From assembly GCA_023227695.1 (NCBI GenBank), contig JALNVE010000032.1:1-16742 (forward strand): a DNA stretch of 16,742 bases, in the 5' to 3' direction. Below the pieces are notes generated by a model, which was not told where the DNA came from, did no database searches, and saw only the letters and a list, made by a program, of their open reading frames with translations. The stretch comes from Paludibacteraceae bacterium (lineage in GTDB: Bacteria > Bacteroidota > Bacteroidia > Bacteroidales > Paludibacteraceae). Position 1 is the first letter of the stretch, and the number at the start of each line of letters is the position of its first letter. The position numbers were made by a program, and so were the translations under genes. This document shows, in pieces, positions 7,065 through 14,672 of the stretch.

Positions 7065-7793
7065 CTATTCCTCGTCCTCGTCTTCCTTCATGTTGTGATA
7101 TACGTTCTGTACATCCTCATCGTCCTCCAATTTGTCAAGGATCTTCTGAACGGCTTCACGCTGCTCAGCAGTAACCTCCTTCAAATCGTTAGGGATATAC
7201 TCGAACTCAGCACTTGTAATCTCGAAACCATTGTCCTCCAAATACTTCTGAATCTTGTTGAATGACTCAAAAGAACCATACAAGATAATGCCGTCCTCTT
7301 CCTGATCAATCTCATCAACTCCATAATCGATCAACTCCAACTCCAACTCCTCAATGTCAACACCCTCTTTTGGAGCAATTTTGAACACGCTCTTGTGATC
7401 GAAAATGAAAGATAAACTACCGGAAGTACCCAAGTTACCGCCGTTTCTGTTAAAATAGTTACGAACGTTACCTACGGTTCTTGTACCGTTGTCTGTAGCG
7501 GTCTCCACCAAAATAGCGATTCCGGCAGGTCCGTATCCTTCGTATATGATCTCCTTGTAATCTTCTTGGTCTTTGGATAGAGCCTTTTTGATTGCACGTT
7601 CTACATTCTCCTTAGGCATGTTAGCTGCCTTGGCATTCTGTACTAAAACACGTAAACGTGGATTTCCATCTAGGTCGCCACCTCCGGCCTTTACTGCTAT
7701 AGCTATTTCCTTACCTATTTTAGTAAATGTACGGGCCATGTTGCCCCAACGTTTCAGCTTTCTTGCTTTACGATATTCAAACGCTCTTCCCAT
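7065..7793 (-). CDS. yebC: YebC/PmpR family protein (TACO1 homologue)
   Basis: The 242-residue cytoplasmic protein starts MGRAFEYRKARKLKRW and continues with MARTFTKIGKEI, the signature of YebC proteins. GDLDGNPRLR at about 40-49, NMPKENVERAI at 58-68 and YEGYGPAGIAILVE at 84-97 are strong family motifs. The acidic C-terminus (from about 220) is natural in this group. YebC was long called a transcription regulator. Work on bacterial homologues and on mitochondrial TACO1 points to a role in translation, including relief of stalls at proline stretches. It follows pheT by 26 bases on the same strand, consistent with a translation-linked unit. Complete, with nothing unusual. Confidence 0.93.
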   Translation of the reverse strand: MGRAFEYRKARKLKRWGNMARTFTKIGKEIAIAVKAGGGDLDGNPRLRVLVQNAKAANMPKENVERAIKKALSKDQEDYKEIIYEGYGPAGIAILVETATDNGTRTVGNVRNYFNRNGGNLGTSGSLSFIFDHKSVFKIAPKEGVDIEELELELIDYGVDEIDQEEDGIILYGSFESFNKIQKYLEDNGFEITSAEFEYIPNDLKEVTAEQREAVQKILDKLEDDEDVQNVYHNMKEDEDEE

Positions 7794-7819
7794 AAAAAAG
7801 TATGCTTATTTTATTATTT

Positions 7820-10282
7820 CTATCTTATTTTAGCACCTAACTTATCTTCGTAGTTCTTGATCAACTTCTTCATGATTCCGTCAATCTGGACATCATTCAA
7901 AGTCTTGTTCTCATCCTGAAGGATAAATGTAACTGCGTAAGACTTCTTGCCAGCCTCCAAATTCTTTCCTTCGTAAACATCAAATAAATAAACATCCTTC
8001 AACAACTTACGCTCAGTCTCTCTTGCTATCTGAACGATTTCATCAAAAGCAATTGACTTGTCGATCAACAAAGCCAAGTCTCTCTTAACCTCTGGGAACT
8101 TAGAGATATCTGTGGCAAACACCTTGAACTTCTTAATGGCTGACAATACATTGTTCCAGTTGATATCAGCAAAGAACACGTCGTTGTCGATGTCAAACTT
8201 CTTAAGATACTGGTCTGATACAACTCCCATTACAACCAATCTCTGTCCTGTTGGTGTATTGATAGTCAAACCTTCAGACAAAAGATTATCGCTGTACTCA
8301 CCCACAATCACCTTCTTCAAATCAATTCCCAAACGAGAAAGTACGTTGTTAACGTATGCGTGCAACTGATAGAAAGATGATTTCTCTTGTTTCATTACCC
8401 AGCTCTGTGCTGTCTTGTTACCTGAAATCCATATACCCAAGTGGTAATCTTCAGAATATGGAGCTAAAGGAGCTTCCTTTGTAGACTCCTTAGTTTTATC
8501 GAAATAGTAGCAGTTACCAAATTCGTAGAACTTAAGATCCGAGTTCTTACGGTTGGCATTACGAACGATGCTTTCCAATCCACCGAAGATCAAAGACTGA
8601 CGCATGCAGTTCAAATCGGCACTCAACGGATTCATCACCATTACGGAATGATCAGCTGGATAATTCTCCAAGTCGTCGTAGTAAGCTGTTTTAGTCAATG
8701 AGTTGTTCAAAATCTCACGGAAACCACAACCTGTCAACTGCTCAGAAACAAGGTTCTGCAACTTGTAGCTGTCTGGTCTTGTAGAGTAAGACAAAGATGC
8801 CTTCAATGAAGTGTCTGGCAATACTCTGTTGTAGTCATAGATACGAAGGATATCCTCAATAACATCGACGTCTCTCAATACATCCACACGATAAGTTGGA
8901 ACATCCAAAGAGAGACTCTCTTCTGTCTCTGATTTGATCTCAATTTCCAATCCCTTCAAAATGGTTTTAACCTCGTCCTTGGTAATTTCCTTACCGATCA
9001 AAGAGTTGATTCTGCTATAAGTGATCTCTACTGGATAAGGTTTCATAACTACCGGATAGTTGTCGAAAATCTCAGAAGAGATAGTTCCGCCGGCAAGTTC
9101 CTTAACCAAAAGAGCTGCAAATTTCAAAATAAAGATGGTAGTGTTTGGATCACAACCACGCTCGTAACGGAAAGAAGCATCTGTGTTCAATCCATGACGG
9201 CGAGCCGTCTTTCTTACAAAAACCGGATTGAAGTATGCACTCTCCAAGAAAATGTTCTTAGTGGTCTCGGTAACGCCTGAATCCAAGCCTCCAAACACAC
9301 CAGCGATACACATACCGCCCTTCTCATCACAGATCATCAAATCAGCAGCGTTCAATGTACGCTCAACGCCATCCAATGTTGTGAATTTAGTACCTTCAGC
9401 AAGTGTTTTTACGATGATATGTTTGCCTGAAATCTTGTCAGCATCAAACGCATGCATTGGTTGACCCAAAGATTGCAATACGTAGTTTGTGATATCGACA
9501 ACATTGTTGATTGGACGAAGACCGATTGTACGCAAGTAGTTCTGCAACCACTCTGGAGACTCCTTAACCGTAACACCAGAAATAGATATGCCAGAATAAC
9601 GAGGACAAGCGTCTGTATTCTCAACCGTAACCTTGATAGGATTATTTTTATTGTCTACCTTGAATGCACTGACATCAGGTCGAGTCAAAGTATATTTAGG
9701 ATTATGCAAAGCGAAGTAAGCAGCCAAATCTCTTGCCACACCGAAATGTGAAGCTGCATCGATACGGTTTGGAGTGATATCCACCTCAATCACATAATCG
9801 CTCTTTACGTTATAGTAGTCTTTTGCCAAAGTTCCGACTTTTGCATCGGCAGGCAATTCAATGATACCGTCATGACTAGTTCCGATTCCTATCTCATCTT
9901 CAGCGCAAAGCATTCCGAATGACTCAACGCCACGAAGTTTAGAACGTTTGATGGCAAAGCTCTCATCTCCAGAATAGAGTTTAGTACCGATTGTAGCAAC
10001 AATGGTTTTCAAACCTGCGCGACAGTTGTGCGCTCCACACACGATTTGCAAAGGCTCACCTTGTCCTACATTGACTTTAGCGACATGCAAATGGTCAGAA
10101 TCAGGATGATTCTCGGCCTCCAAGACTTCACCTACAACCAAACCTTCAAGACCACCTTTTATCGTCTGCACCTCTTCTACTCCACCAACTTCCAAACCAA
10201 TGGAAGTTAATATTTTAGATACTTCTTCGGGCTCAATGTCCAAGTTGACGTACTGCTTTAACCAATTATAAGAGATATTCAT
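7820..10282 (-). CDS. pheT: Phenylalanine--tRNA ligase, beta subunit
   Basis: An 820-residue full-length PheT, which forms the alpha2-beta2 enzyme with PheS to charge tRNA-Phe and to edit mischarged Tyr. Domains in order: N-terminal tRNA-binding OB fold with VVGEVLEAENHPDSDHLHV at about 49-67; B3/B4 editing domain about 205-385, including GLRPINNVVDITNYV; B5 domain about 410-480; catalytic-like core about 490-700; and the C-terminal ferredoxin-fold anticodon-binding domain from about 727, which starts at SKFPEVKRDLALLID. pheS is absent from the window, which is normal for Bacteroidales, where the two are often unlinked. yebC follows directly. The start ATG is clear and the gene is intact. Confidence 0.96.
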   Translation of the reverse strand: MNISYNWLKQYVNLDIEPEEVSKILTSIGLEVGGVEEVQTIKGGLEGLVVGEVLEAENHPDSDHLHVAKVNVGQGEPLQIVCGAHNCRAGLKTIVATIGTKLYSGDESFAIKRSKLRGVESFGMLCAEDEIGIGTSHDGIIELPADAKVGTLAKDYYNVKSDYVIEVDITPNRIDAASHFGVARDLAAYFALHNPKYTLTRPDVSAFKVDNKNNPIKVTVENTDACPRYSGISISGVTVKESPEWLQNYLRTIGLRPINNVVDITNYVLQSLGQPMHAFDADKISGKHIIVKTLAEGTKFTTLDGVERTLNAADLMICDEKGGMCIAGVFGGLDSGVTETTKNIFLESAYFNPVFVRKTARRHGLNTDASFRYERGCDPNTTIFILKFAALLVKELAGGTISSEIFDNYPVVMKPYPVEITYSRINSLIGKEITKDEVKTILKGLEIEIKSETEESLSLDVPTYRVDVLRDVDVIEDILRIYDYNRVLPDTSLKASLSYSTRPDSYKLQNLVSEQLTGCGFREILNNSLTKTAYYDDLENYPADHSVMVMNPLSADLNCMRQSLIFGGLESIVRNANRKNSDLKFYEFGNCYYFDKTKESTKEAPLAPYSEDYHLGIWISGNKTAQSWVMKQEKSSFYQLHAYVNNVLSRLGIDLKKVIVGEYSDNLLSEGLTINTPTGQRLVVMGVVSDQYLKKFDIDNDVFFADINWNNVLSAIKKFKVFATDISKFPEVKRDLALLIDKSIAFDEIVQIARETERKLLKDVYLFDVYEGKNLEAGKKSYAVTFILQDENKTLNDVQIDGIMKKLIKNYEDKLGAKIR

Positions 10283-10351
10283 CGTAAATATTTTAAACAG
10301 ATATGATGCACACGCTCCATACCCACATTTTGCTTAAGTTTTATCAATTCG

Positions 10352-10359
10352 CAAATTTA
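10352..10359 (-). promoter_or_regulatory. Probable -7 element of the pheT promoter
   Basis: TAAATTTG read on the minus strand is a perfect -7 match about 70 bases before the pheT start. No TTTG lies at the expected -33 distance, so only half of the promoter is convincing. Confidence 0.4.
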
Positions 10360-10406
10360 TAAAGAAATCTTCTAATGAAAAATTTTTTACATGAGTAATT
10401 TAGGTA

Positions 10407-10434
10407 ACACAGAAGACACAGAGAGACACAGAGA
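10407..10434. repeat. CACAGAG short tandem repeat
   Basis: Three near-identical units of nine to ten bases (CACAGAAGA, CACAGAGAGA, CACAGAGA) lie in the pheT/ORF6N spacer. From memory, such stretches occur near small accessory genes in diverse bacteria. Their role is unknown. Confidence 0.6.
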
Positions 10435-10445
10435 TTTTTGGATGC

Positions 10446-10470
10446 AACTGGTCAAAAAATTTGACCGGTT
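10446..10470. repeat. Palindrome copy 1 (GGTCAAA...TTTGACC)
   Basis: AACTGGTCAAA and TTTGACCGGTT are inverted around a three-base centre. Eleven positions pair, counting one G-U on the plus strand. It is not followed by a T-run, so it is not an obvious terminator. It shares its core with the copies at 10491-10519 and 10859-10885. Confidence 0.7.
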
Positions 10471-10480
10471 ACGATTTAAA

Positions 10481-10519
10481 AACAAAAAAACGAACTGGTC
10501 GAATTTTCCGACCGGTTCG
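10481..10519 (-). terminator. Terminator of the ORF6N gene; palindrome copy 2
   Basis: An 11-bp stem (10491-10501 with 10509-10519) with a seven-base loop starts seven bases after the ORF6N stop codon. Read on the minus strand it is followed by seven T residues. Its GGTC/GACC stem matches the other two palindromes. Confidence 0.82.
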
Positions 10520-10525
10520 TGTCCT

Positions 10526-11080
10526 TTATTTATCTTTCGTCCTTTTTACCGTGTGTTTGAACTTTAGAACGGCAAAATTCAACTCAATTTCACTTTCTGT
10601 CTCAGTTGTATTTAATTCATCTCCCAATACCTCGGAGATAAGTTCTCCCCCTTTCTGCATTAACGTCTTCTGCTGTTTTTCATCTGAACTATTAGACAAC
10701 TCCATAACGGTTCGTGATAACTCACGTATTTTGGCAAATGTCTCCACAATTGCAATCGTTGTCGCTGTTGCCTTAGGACTTCTTAATATAGTTGCCAACA
10801 TATACAAGCCCTTTTCCGTAAAAGCTTTAGGCAATACAGTTGAGTGTTTCATTCTATCGAACCGGTCAAAAATTTTGACCAGTTCAGATTTCTCATCTTT
10901 TGTGGCATCAATGATATAACCCACAGGAAATTTATCTGGATTATTTCGTACGGCTTGATTTATTTCTTTTGTTTCAACGCCATACAACTCGGCCACATCG
11001 GCATCTACCATTACTTTCTGATTAAGAAGCGTTATTATTCTATTTTCTACGTCTTCGTATTTTAAAATGTTTTCTTCCAT
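10526..11080 (-). CDS. ORF6N domain-containing DNA-binding protein
   Basis: A 184-residue protein with an N-terminal ORF6N domain at about residues 10-100: QKVMVDADVAELYGVETKE, then NNPDKFP and KAFTEKGLYMLATIL, all typical of this phage-derived family related to KilA-N and Bro domains. The C-terminal part (about 105-184) is helical with no recognised domain. ORF6N proteins are predicted DNA binders common in Bacteroidota and often found on mobile or accessory DNA. Function is not known. It has its own promoter and terminator and sits between tatC and pheT without joining either unit, which suggests later insertion. Codons 66-74 (ELVKIFDRF) lie on a 27-base palindrome also found twice downstream, so autoregulation is a possibility. 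Confidence 0.87.
   Translation of the reverse strand: MEENILKYEDVENRIITLLNQKVMVDADVAELYGVETKEINQAVRNNPDKFPVGYIIDATKDEKSELVKIFDRFDRMKHSTVLPKAFTEKGLYMLATILRSPKATATTIAIVETFAKIRELSRTVMELSNSSDEKQQKTLMQKGGELISEVLGDELNTTETESEIELNFAVLKFKHTVKRTKDK
10859..10885. repeat. Palindrome copy 3, inside the ORF6N gene
   Basis: GAACCGGTCAAAA and TTTTGACCAGTTC are inverted around one central base, with one C/A mismatch on the plus strand that becomes a U-G pair in the mRNA. The palindrome is exactly nine codons of the ORF6N gene (residues 66-74). Confidence 0.75.
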
Positions 11081-11113
11081 ATAAACAGGTTTCTTTTTTA
11101 TTTAATCATGCTA

Positions 11114-11146
11114 CAAATTTAGCCTTTTAAAATATTACACAACAAA
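11114..11146 (-). promoter_or_regulatory. Bacteroidota-type promoter for the ORF6N gene
   Basis: Read on the minus strand, TTTG (11146-11143), a 21-base spacer and TAAATTTG (11121-11114) match the consensus. The predicted start is about 27 bases before the ATG, showing that the gene is not simply read from the tat operon. Confidence 0.62.
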
Positions 11147-11242
11147 CAATTATAAAACTCAGTGAATTTTATTTTACTATTCTGAAATACAAAAGCAAAG
11201 ATTTTAGAACAAATAGGTCAGATATTCTATAAAAACTACGAC

Positions 11243-12028
11243 TTATTCACTATTCTTTTCTGTATGTGCAACAATCAAAACACTGACTTCATATAACAGA
11301 TAGATAGGTCCCGAGACCAAAAGCAAAGTGAAGGCATCGGATGTTGGTGTAATAACAGCCGCAACGATCAAAACAATAACAATAGCATGTTTCCTATAGC
11401 GACGCATAAATTCAGCCGTCAAGAAGCCTAACTTTGCAAAGAGCCAACACAAAATCGGGATTTCAAAAACGATGCCCAAAAGGAAACAAAGCACCATCAG
11501 CGTATCGATATAAGACGACAACGAAATAAAATTCTGAACCTCCGCACTGACCTGATAGGTACCTAAAAAGCGGAATGTCAGCGGAAAAATAAGGAAATAG
11601 CTCAATGCCACTCCCATAAGGAACATGACGTAGCCGCCTCCAACCACACGCACTACATATTTACGTTCGTTAGAATAGAGAGCTGGAGAAACGAATCTGA
11701 ACAACTGATACAACGCATACGGCGAGACAAGCAAAAAAGCGCAAAACATAGCCATCTTCACATGAACGATAAACTGCTGAGCTAACTCCGTATTGATGAG
11801 AGAAACCTGAAAATCCAAGCCATCCATCGGCACAGAAAAACGGGCTGCAATAGACTCGAACAGACGATAAGTGACAAAATCGTCATATTTGGGTGCAAGA
11901 ATGACGGTGAAGAGCTCGTCTTTGAAAAAGAAGGCCACTACACCCAACAAAACGGTAGCCACCACGATTTTCACGAGGCAGCTACGTAATTCATCCAAAT
12001 GATCCCAAAAAGTCTGTTTTTCGGTCAT
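11243..12028 (-). CDS. tatC: Twin-arginine translocase subunit TatC
   Basis: The 261-residue polytopic inner-membrane protein is the receptor of the Tat pathway, which exports folded proteins bearing an RR signal. It has six membrane segments (about 17-35, 87-108, 128-150, 172-195, 209-224, 228-245). The N-terminal HLDELR motif at about 10-15 contacts the twin-arginine motif. The loop SPALYSNERKY at about 113-123 and the late motif ITPTSDAFT at about 218-226 are also characteristic. Length is normal. It overlaps tatA by four bases (ATGA) and ends the operon that begins with a Tat-signal aldo/keto reductase. No convincing terminator was seen after it. Confidence 0.95.
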   Translation of the reverse strand: MTEKQTFWDHLDELRSCLVKIVVATVLLGVVAFFFKDELFTVILAPKYDDFVTYRLFESIAARFSVPMDGLDFQVSLINTELAQQFIVHVKMAMFCAFLLVSPYALYQLFRFVSPALYSNERKYVVRVVGGGYVMFLMGVALSYFLIFPLTFRFLGTYQVSAEVQNFISLSSYIDTLMVLCFLLGIVFEIPILCWLFAKLGFLTAEFMRRYRKHAIVIVLIVAAVITPTSDAFTLLLVSGPIYLLYEVSVLIVAHTEKNSE

Positions 12029-12237
12029 TTTTTATCTTCAGTATTGGCCTTGTCAGCCTCAGCTTTATCTTCAGGTTTGTCGTCTACTCCGTTCATTCCA
12101 TCTTTGAAACTGCGGACACCCTTACCGATTCCCTTCATTAATTCAGGAATCTTTTTTCCTCCAAACAAAAGAAGAATAACCAAAACTATAACAAGAATTT
12201 CAGGAAGACCCAAGCCTCCAATAAACAATAATGTCAT
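12025..12237 (-). CDS. tatA: Twin-arginine translocase subunit TatA/TatE
   Basis: A 70-residue protein with one membrane helix (about residues 10-25) followed by the hinge LFGGKKIPELMKGIGKGVRSF at about 24-44, an amphipathic helix, and a charged tail rich in D, E and K. This is the standard TatA layout. TatA oligomerises to form the transport path while TatC recognises the substrate. No tatB is present, so this would be a minimal TatAC system with TatA doing both jobs, as known in other bacteria with only these genes. It starts two bases after the ECF S-component gene and overlaps tatC by four bases. Confidence 0.93.
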   Translation of the reverse strand: MTLLFIGGLGLPEILVIVLVILLLFGGKKIPELMKGIGKGVRSFKDGMNGVDDKPEDKAEADKANTEDKK

Positions 12238-12239
12238 GA

Positions 12240-12749
12240 TTATTTACGAATTAAATAGTTAATAAAAACGTAACCCAAAAGAATCTGAACCGCCATTCCC
12301 GGAATTCCTAAACGGAAATCCTGGGCGGCAGCGTAGAAACTTCCTGTTATAGCCCACTCGGCAAAAATACCTAAAATCTGATAAGTTAGTACTACTCCGA
12401 TTAAAATAGGCAAGGAAATGCGTCCAAATTTCTTTGCGGCAAAGCCTGCAGCCAAAGCCAAAATAACCGATTTAATCAAAATGATCGGCAACATGGCAGG
12501 AGCTGGCATTCCGAACCACAAAGAGTTAACAATCGGAGAAGCGATTGCAGTAAGCAAGCCAACTTTCCATCCGTATTTGTAAGCACCTACCAAGGTAAAG
12601 AAATAGATGGGCAACCAAATCATTCCACCTTGATGAAAGAGATGGCAAAGCTGTGGCAAAAGAATGTTTCCTACCACGAAAAGAGTTGTCATCAAATATG
12701 TCTTTGACTGATTATACTCCAAAGAGTATAGTTTCACTGTTGATTCCAT
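12240..12749 (-). CDS. ECF transporter S component (substrate-binding membrane protein)
   Basis: A 169-residue membrane protein with about five to six helices (about 17-33, 45-60, 62-78, 83-105, 112-130, 150-167). Small size, a glycine- and alanine-rich helix near LIKSVILALAAGFAAKKFG and the IWLPIYFFTLVGAYKYGWKV region agree with ECF S components, which bind vitamins or trace metabolites and share a separate energising module. No EcfA or EcfT gene is in the window, so it would need a module from elsewhere, or it could act without one. The substrate cannot be read from sequence. Three bases separate it from the DUF1893 gene and two from tatA. Its place between a polyferredoxin and tat genes suggests a link to redox cofactors, which is speculative. 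Confidence 0.75.
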   Translation of the reverse strand: MESTVKLYSLEYNQSKTYLMTTLFVVGNILLPQLCHLFHQGGMIWLPIYFFTLVGAYKYGWKVGLLTAIASPIVNSLWFGMPAPAMLPIILIKSVILALAAGFAAKKFGRISLPILIGVVLTYQILGIFAEWAITGSFYAAAQDFRLGIPGMAVQILLGYVFINYLIRK

Positions 12750-12752
12750 AAT

Positions 12753-13169
12753 TTATTTTTTTAATACCATTTGCATAAATCTTTCTATCAGAGGAAGACA
12801 CTCCTGTGCCGTACGTATCGGTTCACAAAGTTCTTCTATCGGACACAAACCTGTCTTTGAGCGATTAATAATATGAGGCACCTTTAAACCGAAGGTTACC
12901 CTCACACCTGCGTTATGCAATAACTCGAAAGCAGGTTGGCTCATCACATCAGCATAAACACGAGAAATGCCGCCTAAAATAAGCAATGCCGCCGCCCCCT
13001 TGCCTATCACTTTATCGGCAATATCTGCACTTTTCAGCATCTGAGGTTCTTTTTGTAACAATTCGTACAAATCTGCCACGCCCCGCTTTGTGAAACAACG
13101 AACACTCTCTCCGTTGCGTATTACACACGAACAGCCTTGCTGATGTAACATATCGATAATCTTCTGCAT
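12753..13169 (-). CDS. DUF1893 family protein
   Basis: The 138-residue soluble protein matches the DUF1893 pattern: a core DKVIGKGAAALLILGGI at about residues 51-67, then VYADVMSQPAFELLHNAGV at about 71-89, and IINRSKTGLCPIEELC at about 100-115. Proteins of this family are thought to have a cytidine deaminase-like fold without an established enzyme activity. The conserved cysteines here are C108 and C115, and the zinc ligand set of true deaminases is not obvious. It lies between the polyferredoxin and ECF S-component genes with three-base gaps on both sides, so it is almost certainly co-translated with them. Its role in the redox unit is unknown. Confidence 0.8.
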   Translation of the reverse strand: MQKIIDMLHQQGCSCVIRNGESVRCFTKRGVADLYELLQKEPQMLKSADIADKVIGKGAAALLILGGISRVYADVMSQPAFELLHNAGVRVTFGLKVPHIINRSKTGLCPIEELCEPIRTAQECLPLIERFMQMVLKK

Positions 13170-13172
13170 AAA

Positions 13173-14660
13173 TTATATTGTTCTATGAACTTCGTGTCCC
13201 TCTACATAAATGGCACTGAATGGTCTTGCTGGACAAAGGTTCTCACAAGCACCACAACCGATGCAACGTTCCTCGTCGACCATCGGAATCTTCACAGTAG
13301 AGCCATCCTCCTTTACCTTTTCCATCATCCGAATAGCTCCAACCGGACAATGACGCATACAGCTGTTACAAGTGACATTCTCATTATAAGCAATACAGTT
13401 GGCTTGAACCCAAACTGCATGACCAATCTGTATTCCGGACCTCTGCTCCTTTGTTATCTGGAGAATAGCTCCAGTAGGACAAACCTCAGAACACTTTGTA
13501 CACTCCGGACGACAGTAACCGCGTTCAAATGAAACTTCTGGCTGCATAAGTCGGCTCAAGTCTGACGAAGGACGAAGCACCTGATTGGGACAAGCCGATA
13601 CACACAACTGACAAGCGGTACAATGCTTTGCCAAATTATTCGCACTCAAAGAGCCGAATGGAGTAATCGGAGTCTGTCTGTTTGGAATCTTTTTCTCTTG
13701 TATCGTAGCCAAACCTCCGTCAATATTCTTCTGTTGAGCCTCAACAGCAGTTGTAACAGCCATCAAAGCGGTCACTGAAAGGAATTTTCTTCTCGACTCA
13801 TCTACAGACACATCACTTTTCGGTTCTTCTGTCTTTTTTGTTTTTGCAGCAAATGAGTAAGAGATAGCCTTATGATTACATATTCCAACACAATCCATAC
13901 AAGCCACACAACGTGAATAATCGATGGCGTGATTCTTGGAATCTATACATGAAGCCTTGCAGTTTTTGGCACAAAGTCCGCAAGCGTTACATTTATTTGT
14001 ATCGATACTTATCTTAAACAAAGAGAATTTAGAGATAAAACCTAAAACCGTTCCAACCGGACAGATTGTGTTGCAATAAGTTCGTCCGCCACGCCATGCC
14101 AAAACTGCAATAACAACAAACGTCAAAACAGCAATAACAAAGGTTGGAATGCTCTTTATCCAAATTTCAGTAGAATAGAATGCATAGCTATTCATCTTCT
14201 CTGCAAAATAGGCCAAGAGATTATTTCCCAATTGATAAATTGGAACCAAGAGATTTGAAGCCATTCTTCCGTAAGAACTGTATGGCGCCAATAAAGAAAC
14301 CAAGGAACCTATTCCAGCAAAGAAAGCAATGATAAACAATGCCAAGACTCCATAACGCAACCAAGAGATAGCTGGAGTATATGAGAATCTGTTTCTCTTA
14401 CGTTTTCCTGCAAACCATGAAATGATATCTTGAAAAACGCCCAACGGACAAATAACAGAGCAATAGATGCGACCCAACAAAACTGTAAGGACAACCAACA
14501 CTGCCACCACAGCAAAGTTTAAAGCCAAAATTGCTGGCCAAAACTGGATTTTAGCCAACCAGCCAAACCAAGCATGCACAGTTCCCGTAAAATCGAGGAA
14601 CAACAATGTGAGTAATGCATAGCAAATCAGAGCTACAACTATTCTTATTTTTCGTAACAT
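13173..14660 (-). CDS. NapH/NapG-like fused membrane polyferredoxin with internal twin-arginine motif
   Basis: A 495-residue protein in two halves. Residues 1-265 resemble NapH: four membrane segments (about 6-24, 43-62, 101-125, 170-190), the two motifs RIYCSVICPLG (C67, C71) and RTYCNTICPVG (C196, C200), then two [4Fe-4S] sites (C224/C227/C230/C234 and C251/C254/C257/C261). Residues 289-294 are SRRKFL, a twin-arginine motif, followed by a 14-residue hydrophobic stretch and VEA at 306-308, a possible peptidase site. Residues 340-480 hold four more Fe-S motifs (C347..., C383..., C422..., C466...), as in NapG. The likely topology carries electrons from the quinone or cytoplasmic side to the periplasm, with the second half moved by Tat. 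No methionine near 289 would allow separate translation, so the fusion looks real. It starts 12 bases after the reductase gene. Confidence 0.85.
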   Translation of the reverse strand: MLRKIRIVVALICYALLTLLFLDFTGTVHAWFGWLAKIQFWPAILALNFAVVAVLVVLTVLLGRIYCSVICPLGVFQDIISWFAGKRKRNRFSYTPAISWLRYGVLALFIIAFFAGIGSLVSLLAPYSSYGRMASNLLVPIYQLGNNLLAYFAEKMNSYAFYSTEIWIKSIPTFVIAVLTFVVIAVLAWRGGRTYCNTICPVGTVLGFISKFSLFKISIDTNKCNACGLCAKNCKASCIDSKNHAIDYSRCVACMDCVGICNHKAISYSFAAKTKKTEEPKSDVSVDESRRKFLSVTALMAVTTAVEAQQKNIDGGLATIQEKKIPNRQTPITPFGSLSANNLAKHCTACQLCVSACPNQVLRPSSDLSRLMQPEVSFERGYCRPECTKCSEVCPTGAILQITKEQRSGIQIGHAVWVQANCIAYNENVTCNSCMRHCPVGAIRMMEKVKEDGSTVKIPMVDEERCIGCGACENLCPARPFSAIYVEGHEVHRTI

Positions 14661-14672
14661 AACTATTTCTCC

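Noticed and set aside
10407..10434. Tandem tract as an iteron-type origin
   Set aside because: Only three short units, no replication initiator gene or DnaA boxes nearby, and the context is chromosomal.
10446..10519. Two adjacent palindromes as a CRISPR array
   Set aside because: Only two copies here, with different centres and a spacer of about 20 bases. One is a terminator, and there are no cas genes.
10461..10919. Plus-strand open frame of 152 codons opposite the ORF6N gene
   Set aside because: It is the antisense shadow of a recognisable ORF6N protein and includes the terminator hairpin. It matches no family.
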